Assembly: GCA_029844215.1 (NCBI GenBank) | Contig: JAQGDG010000152.1 | Location: 239,633 to 303,632, forward strand | DNA: 64,000 nucleotides | Reading direction: 5' to 3' | Source of the DNA: Przewalskia tangutica | Lineage: Eukaryota > Streptophyta > Magnoliopsida > Solanales > Solanaceae | Part shown: positions 59,643 through 64,000 of the stretch, in pieces | How the letters are laid out: each line of letters opens with the position of its first letter | How positions within the stretch are numbered: position 1 is the first letter of the stretch | Made by a program: the position numbers and the translations under genes | The notes under the pieces: generated by a model | Databases searched by the model: none | What the model saw: only the letters and a program-made list of their open reading frames with translations | What the model was told of the DNA's origin: nothing

Positions 59643-62152
59643 TGTTATACCGTATTTCGGGTATGCGTGGGGAATCGTCTGAAAGTCTAGCCTTAAAGTT
59701 TAGGCAAAGCGTTTTTTTGGCCTGACTCGTAAGCGAATAGTTTTTCAGGCGAAGCGTTTCCACGGCTTTAGTAGGGTAAATTCGGTATGCCATTTCTATT
59801 TTGCGGATTTTTACGAGGCGAAACATTTTTGGACCAACGGGAGAGCGTGCTTGTCACCGCCGCGATTGATGGACGAAATCGTCCATTTGGACCGATTTGG
59901 ACAATAGTGAGCACGTTTTTGTGCCTTGTGCGCAGTCGAGGAGTTGGTAGGATATTTGTGTATAGTTAATCCTCACCTGCACTTGCCTTGCACTTGCTTA
60001 ATCTTGGCCATTGGTTGGCCACAGCACGACCTATAAATACCAGCCCAGAGATGAAGAGTTCTTACGTCCACAAATCTTTCAAGTCTTGAAAATCCTCTCC
60101 TCTCACTTTGTGGCCTTTCCGTCCAGCCTCACTCCGCATGAAGGCCGGCGAATACCCCCACTCAGCCTAGTAGTTTGGCAGAGGCCCACTGCTAGCCAAA
60201 AATCTACCCGCACTTGGTAGAAAAGTTGTCTTCTAGTATTGTTATAATGCCCAAATACCTGCCCGAATCCCTTACTACTTAGTAGAAGTTGTGAAGAACT
60301 TCTAAGGTTTCTTCAGACTCTGGGACGTACAACTTAGGAGCTAAACCTTGCACTCAGTGCGACTTTATCTAGGATATTATTGGGCTTCACTGGGGTAACT
60401 AATCCTAACCTCTTTTGAATTAGAGAATACTTAATGTAGTAGTATAAGAATAAGTATAAATACTTAGAAGAATATCACGAATAAATTGGTATTATCACGG
60501 TAGAAGGGTTTAAAGAAGAATAATCAGCCCCATTTGTACTTACATGGGATTTGTTTCCGCGATGATGACTTATATAGCTCATAGGGTGGGAAGTCTTTGC
60601 GACTCTGGCGTAGAATTGTGAACCCTCTGTTTAGAATGACCTTGAGTAGTCTTTGATAGATGTGCGTGACTATTATGGTGACTCTGCTGCCTTGTGACAT
60701 ATTGACTTGGCGGTGGTTTATTTGAGAAGGTATGTGATTCTTCAAAGCATGATATTTTACAATATATATGATGCGGTGAGCGTACGTGTGTTAAGCTTGA
60801 ATAATAACTATGATCACGGCAATGTCTTTGACTTAAGCTGAATAATACTTAGTGATGCCTAGCTTAACTTTGGCGAATAACAACTACGACGATGCCTCGC
60901 GGCTTAAGCACGGAATAATAAAGATGAAAGCATTTCATAGAATCTTTGAATCATTTTTATGAAGAGAACTAATTGGTTTTAAGCGAGCTTAGAGTTATAC
61001 TGGCTTTATGGGAAGTTAAGTATAACCAGCAAGATTGATAAAAAGCAGGTTGCCTATGTGTTTATAACGGACTTATATTGAATTGTGAAAAAGAATAATA
61101 AGATGGTTTGATAAGTAGACATGATATGATGCTTTATGTGTGTTAGTGTCTTTGTAGCGTTTGTGTAAAGTATTCTTGTTGTGCTTATGTTGTTAGCGAT
61201 AAGTGTTAGGTTAAGTGTAACATCGCTCGCTCTTGACGTAATGCGGGGTTAAGCGCCTCCGATGCGGGGTAGCTTCGGTGATGCAGGACCGTGATTGAGA
61301 AATACCTCATGCGGAGTCGAGGACCTATGCGGAGCTACGGGAGTTCGGGTTGGTGTGCGGGGTTATACTCATTGATCTATGTGGCGTGCGGACGACGAGT
61401 CGGGGCGATGTAGGAAGTAACTACCTCGATGCGGGGTTATATACCACTATCGCGGGCTATGTGATTGGCCTATGCGGACTCTGAGTCGAGTTAGGCTTGC
61501 GGTGATACTGCGGGCGATTGGCCTGCCTTGATCATTCGCGGCACTGAAAAGACTACATTACAGGTTTATTATTCTTTTCTTGTTTGTGATGTGTACTTAT
61601 GCGGTTTCCATTGGTTGTTTTATACTTACTGCCCATGTTTTAAAATGATATGTTTCATTTTTAAGTATTTCTGATTTCATATACTTAGTCATTATTTTAT
61701 GCGTCTTGACCTCGCGAGAAATTTTTAACGTTAAATCTTGCTTGGTAAGAGGCGGCTTAGTCTTTAGATCCGCAGCATTCTTAGGATACCTACGTTGGTG
61801 TCGGGAGGCTCGTGCTTTTTCAGGAGAGCTCTACTTTTTTAGGTATGATCTCACGCATTTGTAGATAGTTTTGTGCCCGATCGGGTATGGCGGAGACCTG
61901 TCGCCCACGTAGTTGTATATTTCCTTAGAGTGCGTAAGTAAGTATTTATGCGATTATCGGATGTAGCTAACTTTAAGCCATGTTTTTTATATATATCACT
62001 TAGAAAAGCGATGTTTTCTCACATAAGCGTGTGTCTTATTTTATAAGCTGTTTCATGTGCTTTTGCTTTATATTTCAGTGATTACTACGATGTATGACGA
62101 CCTACTTAGGTGCCGGTAAGGCACGATCCACGAACCGGGCGAGATGCGTGAC
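59643..62152 (+). repeat. 3' LTR of element 5 (2.51 kb)
   Basis: TGTTATACCG at 59643 to GATGCGTGAC at 62152, where the terminal CA is damaged. It matches 52341-54788 throughout with many small indels. TATA-like box at 60032-60039, tandem array at about 60795-60920, ATGCGG cluster at 61240-61550. Confidence 0.9.
60032..60039 (+). promoter_or_regulatory. TATA-like box in element 5 3' LTR
   Basis: TATAAATA in CGACCTATAAATACC, following CATTGGTTGGCC. Confidence 0.58.
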
Positions 62153-62158
62153 CATATC
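62153..62158. repeat. Probable target-site duplication of element 5 (right)
   Basis: CATATC against CTATC on the left: one extra base, so imperfect. Confidence 0.45.
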
Positions 62159-63521
62159 ATCTAAAAATGAGAAAGGCTTCGTTAGTAATGACTTAAAAAT
62201 GGGGTTGTTGCTCTTAAAACGCTGAGAGGACTCTTTTGGATCCATGACATTGGTGACCACTGCGTCTCCGCGTTATTAATGGTCATGGAGTTCTGACTCC
62301 GCTGTGGAAATAGAAATTAGCTTTGTTTCTCCCACAATGGTAGCTTAGCTCGCGCTTTGGGAATAGTTAATGATCCATGGTTATCCTGCCCCGTCTTGAA
62401 ATCGGACCATCGTAAAGACATTGCGTTTAAGTCTAACATATTGGTTCAGAGATATTAATGTTCATGGTTTATAAAGGCACGCTTGGAATTAGAAGTAACC
62501 GTGCGCATGGCCCGACGCTTTGTCCGCTTTGCTGATGCGGGAATATCCGCTACGACCGTGGACTCCGCCCATGAGCCGGTTTAGAATTACTGTCCCGAAG
62601 GCGTGGCGTAATTGATGGAGGCTCGCCTTGATACCGCATGGCGTTAAATGGCGATGCCTGTTCAGCGGCATTAATGTTAGTACGCTTGGAAATAGATGCT
62701 GTACTTTTTCCACCAATGAACTCGATCCAAGCATAATGAGGAATGCTCGAGGCTCCAGTAACTCCAAATGCGCGGCGGCTTGGCGCTTTTTGTCCCCTTG
62801 ATAGGCGCGTCATTAAAGAGGGCTCTTCGTCTACCATGACATTAAATGCTGTGGCGCTTCTCGGCTCCAGCGGCAGCGCAGTAATGTTAGGCACTTTGTT
62901 TCCACCTTGCGAACCTCGATCGATCGCCAATGGGAATGCTCCGAGTCATGGACTCCGCTGCCTGCACAGCGTAGCGCATACGCCTCGTACCTGCGTCGGA
63001 TTCTTGAAGAGGTTGCAACTTTGAAATATCCGGCGATTAAATTGAGACGTACTTGCTTTTAGTGAAAGGTTAACCTTTGGGATTAGGGTCTATTCGATAC
63101 TCGGTGATCTAGATCCCACAAGCATAGCGGGATAATTATTCACACGAACCATGCAGGCACCCGCGTTGCCATGCGAACGGCCGTGACGCTGACTTGACAC
63201 AGTTTGGACAGAGTATCTGCCGGCTTTCACTGCTCGTCAACAATTGACAAACCGTTTCTGACCACGTTTTTTCCTTTCCTTCTTACGAGCAGATTTCGGA
63301 GCATTAATGGGAAGATTTCTTTCATTCCGTGATGTGAAGGGATTAGTGGAGTTGGTTATTGAGTGAACCACGAAATTTCCCCTTGAACTGCGTTTATTAT
63401 CGAGCCACGCAAACGACTTAGCTACTTTTGCCCCCATTCGTATATCTTTTGCGGCGTAGAATGCGTCTGCTCCACATTCTCGAAGTGGGATCACAGAATC
63501 GGGTGTGACATGAACTTCATT
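62159..63521 (-). pseudogene. LINE ORF1 N-terminal region (or captured fragment)
   Basis: The minus strand shows coding-like frames: 85 codons at 63494-63237, open further upstream to the LTR edge, with SARKKERKKRGQKR, a basic stretch; 126 codons at 62930-62550, serine/proline-rich and hydrophilic; and a final frame MDPKESSQRF...FSFLDDM near 62250-62160. That last frame leads into the DSLLSGVNVKNHNKP of 52340 once element 5 is removed. This continuity is the reason to call it LINE ORF1. The far part (beyond 63000) lacks a family match I recognise and could be from something else. Confidence 0.6.
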
Positions 63522-64000
63522 TGTTATACCCCGTGAGTTTGGGGTATGTATGTGAATGTGCGTCTCGGAAGTGCTGGCGGAAATTTTGAAAAGAAGAAAG
63601 AAGAGATGTGAGTTTTTAAAGTGGAAAAGTTTAGGTTATTTGTGAGAAGAAAAGGTTCGTTAATGGGAATTGGATTCCCCGGTTGGTATTTGGACTTACG
63701 TAGATTATATTAGAATTTTTGAGATTTTTATTTCGGTGACGGAATGCAGGCGAATTGAGAGGCGACACGTGTCACCCCATGGTGTAGCTCTGGCAGAGAA
63801 CACCACTCACTGGCAACTTTAGTTGTCTTTAAGCCGAACTCTACCCAAGCTTGGTAGAAAGTTGTCTTAAAGTATTGTTTATAATGCCCGAAAATACCTT
63901 AGCACTTGTACATGTATGTATTCAGATACCTCTTTGCGTAGAGTCGGAAATACTACGCTTTTGCATCCTTTTTAATCTCATGAAACCACAGGAAATCTTC
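63522..64000 (+). repeat. 5' end of another plus-strand LTR (cut by window)
   Basis: TGTTATACCCCGTGAGTTTG at 63522. TTCGTTAATGGGAATTGGATTCC at about 63655 and the G-box at 63764-63773 match the element 1 LTR family (7411-7736 read in reverse). The promoter part with the TATA-like box seems deleted, because the G-box is followed after about 70 bases by CTTGGTAGAAAGTTGTCTT, which lies downstream of the TATA box in the other LTRs. The preceding TCATT could be its target-site duplication. Confidence 0.75.

Larger units (their letters stand above)
52341..62152 (+). mobile_element. Element 5: Ty3/Gypsy chromovirus-like element with gag-pol remnants
   Basis: Plus-strand, 9.8 kb: 5' LTR 52341-54788, internal region 54789-59642 (4.85 kb), 3' LTR 59643-62152. 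Inserted in LINE ORF1, whose reading resumes at 62159. Pol order is protease-RT-RNase H-integrase with a chromodomain-like tail, as in element 4. Its LTRs (2.45-2.5 kb) are a shorter subfamily of the element 2/3 LTR type. All reading frames are broken. Confidence 0.93.
47255..63521 (-). mobile_element. L1-type LINE, interrupted by element 5
   Basis: Minus-strand non-LTR retrotransposon. Its poly(A) tail is read as T at 47255-47268. The body runs 47255-52340 and continues at 62159-63521 after element 5, together about 6.4 kb, the usual length of plant L1 elements. ORF1 has DUF4283 and a zinc knuckle. ORF2 has an endonuclease, reverse transcriptase and C-terminal region. All are broken by frameshifts. 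Joining is supported by TTTAGATGATATG (right) leading into GATAGTTTGCTAAG (left) in minus sense. The 5' end is cut by an LTR at 63522, so a target-site duplication was not found. Confidence 0.9.

Noticed and set aside
1..64000. A novel gene cluster or defence-type system
   Set aside because: All stretches with recognisable protein motifs are gag, pol or LINE ORFs. The remaining sequence is LTR or decayed internal DNA, so no multi-gene system is supported.

Overview
The window looks like repeat-dense intergenic or heterochromatic DNA of a flowering plant, probably a eudicot. I found no intact host gene, tRNA, rRNA or CRISPR array. Nearly every base belongs to a nested stack of Ty3/Gypsy LTR retrotransposons plus one L1-type LINE. 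The plant assignment rests on several signs. LTRs begin TGTTATACC or TGTAACACC and end GTCGTGACA. Primer-binding sites lie 2-5 bases inside the LTR and match the start of initiator-Met tRNA. Degraded pol domains have a chromodomain-like tail of the Tekay/Del type. The LINE has a DUF4283-type first ORF. A more precise taxon cannot be read from the sequence.

Layout, left to right. (1) 1-7736: element 1, minus strand, left edge outside the window, inserted in the 5' LTR of element 2. (2) 7737-16234: element 2, plus strand. (3) 16235-20046: three older LTR-element remnants cut into each other. (4) 20047-27448 and 38085-39845: element 3, plus strand, whose 3' LTR is split by (5) element 4, 27449-38084, a complete minus-strand element with 2.9-kb LTRs and a clean 5-bp target-site duplication (TCGAT). 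(6) 39846-42084: a piece of element-2/3-type LTR in inverted orientation. (7) 42085-47254: minus-strand LTR fragments with tandem arrays and an (AT)n tract. (8) 47255-52340 and 62159-63521: a minus-strand LINE split by (9) element 5, 52341-62152, a plus-strand Gypsy element with gag and pol remnants. (10) 63522-64000: start of another plus-strand LTR that cuts the 5' part of the LINE reading frame.

Elements 4 and 5 have internal regions of about 4.85 kb carrying recognisable gag, protease, RT, RNase H, integrase and chromodomain-like segments. All are broken by frequent frameshifts and stops. Elements 1, 2 and 3 have internal regions of only 2.6-2.9 kb: a gag-like head, a shared middle without pol homology, and the integrase tail. 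This suggests a non-autonomous family with huge LTRs (3.2-3.4 kb) that relied on full-length relatives for mobilisation.

Small indels are very frequent, even between LTR pairs of one element. They may reflect neutral decay, an unpolished long-read assembly, or both. Boundaries given as domain spans are approximate; LTR termini flanked by PBS, PPT or TSD are accurate to within a base or two.
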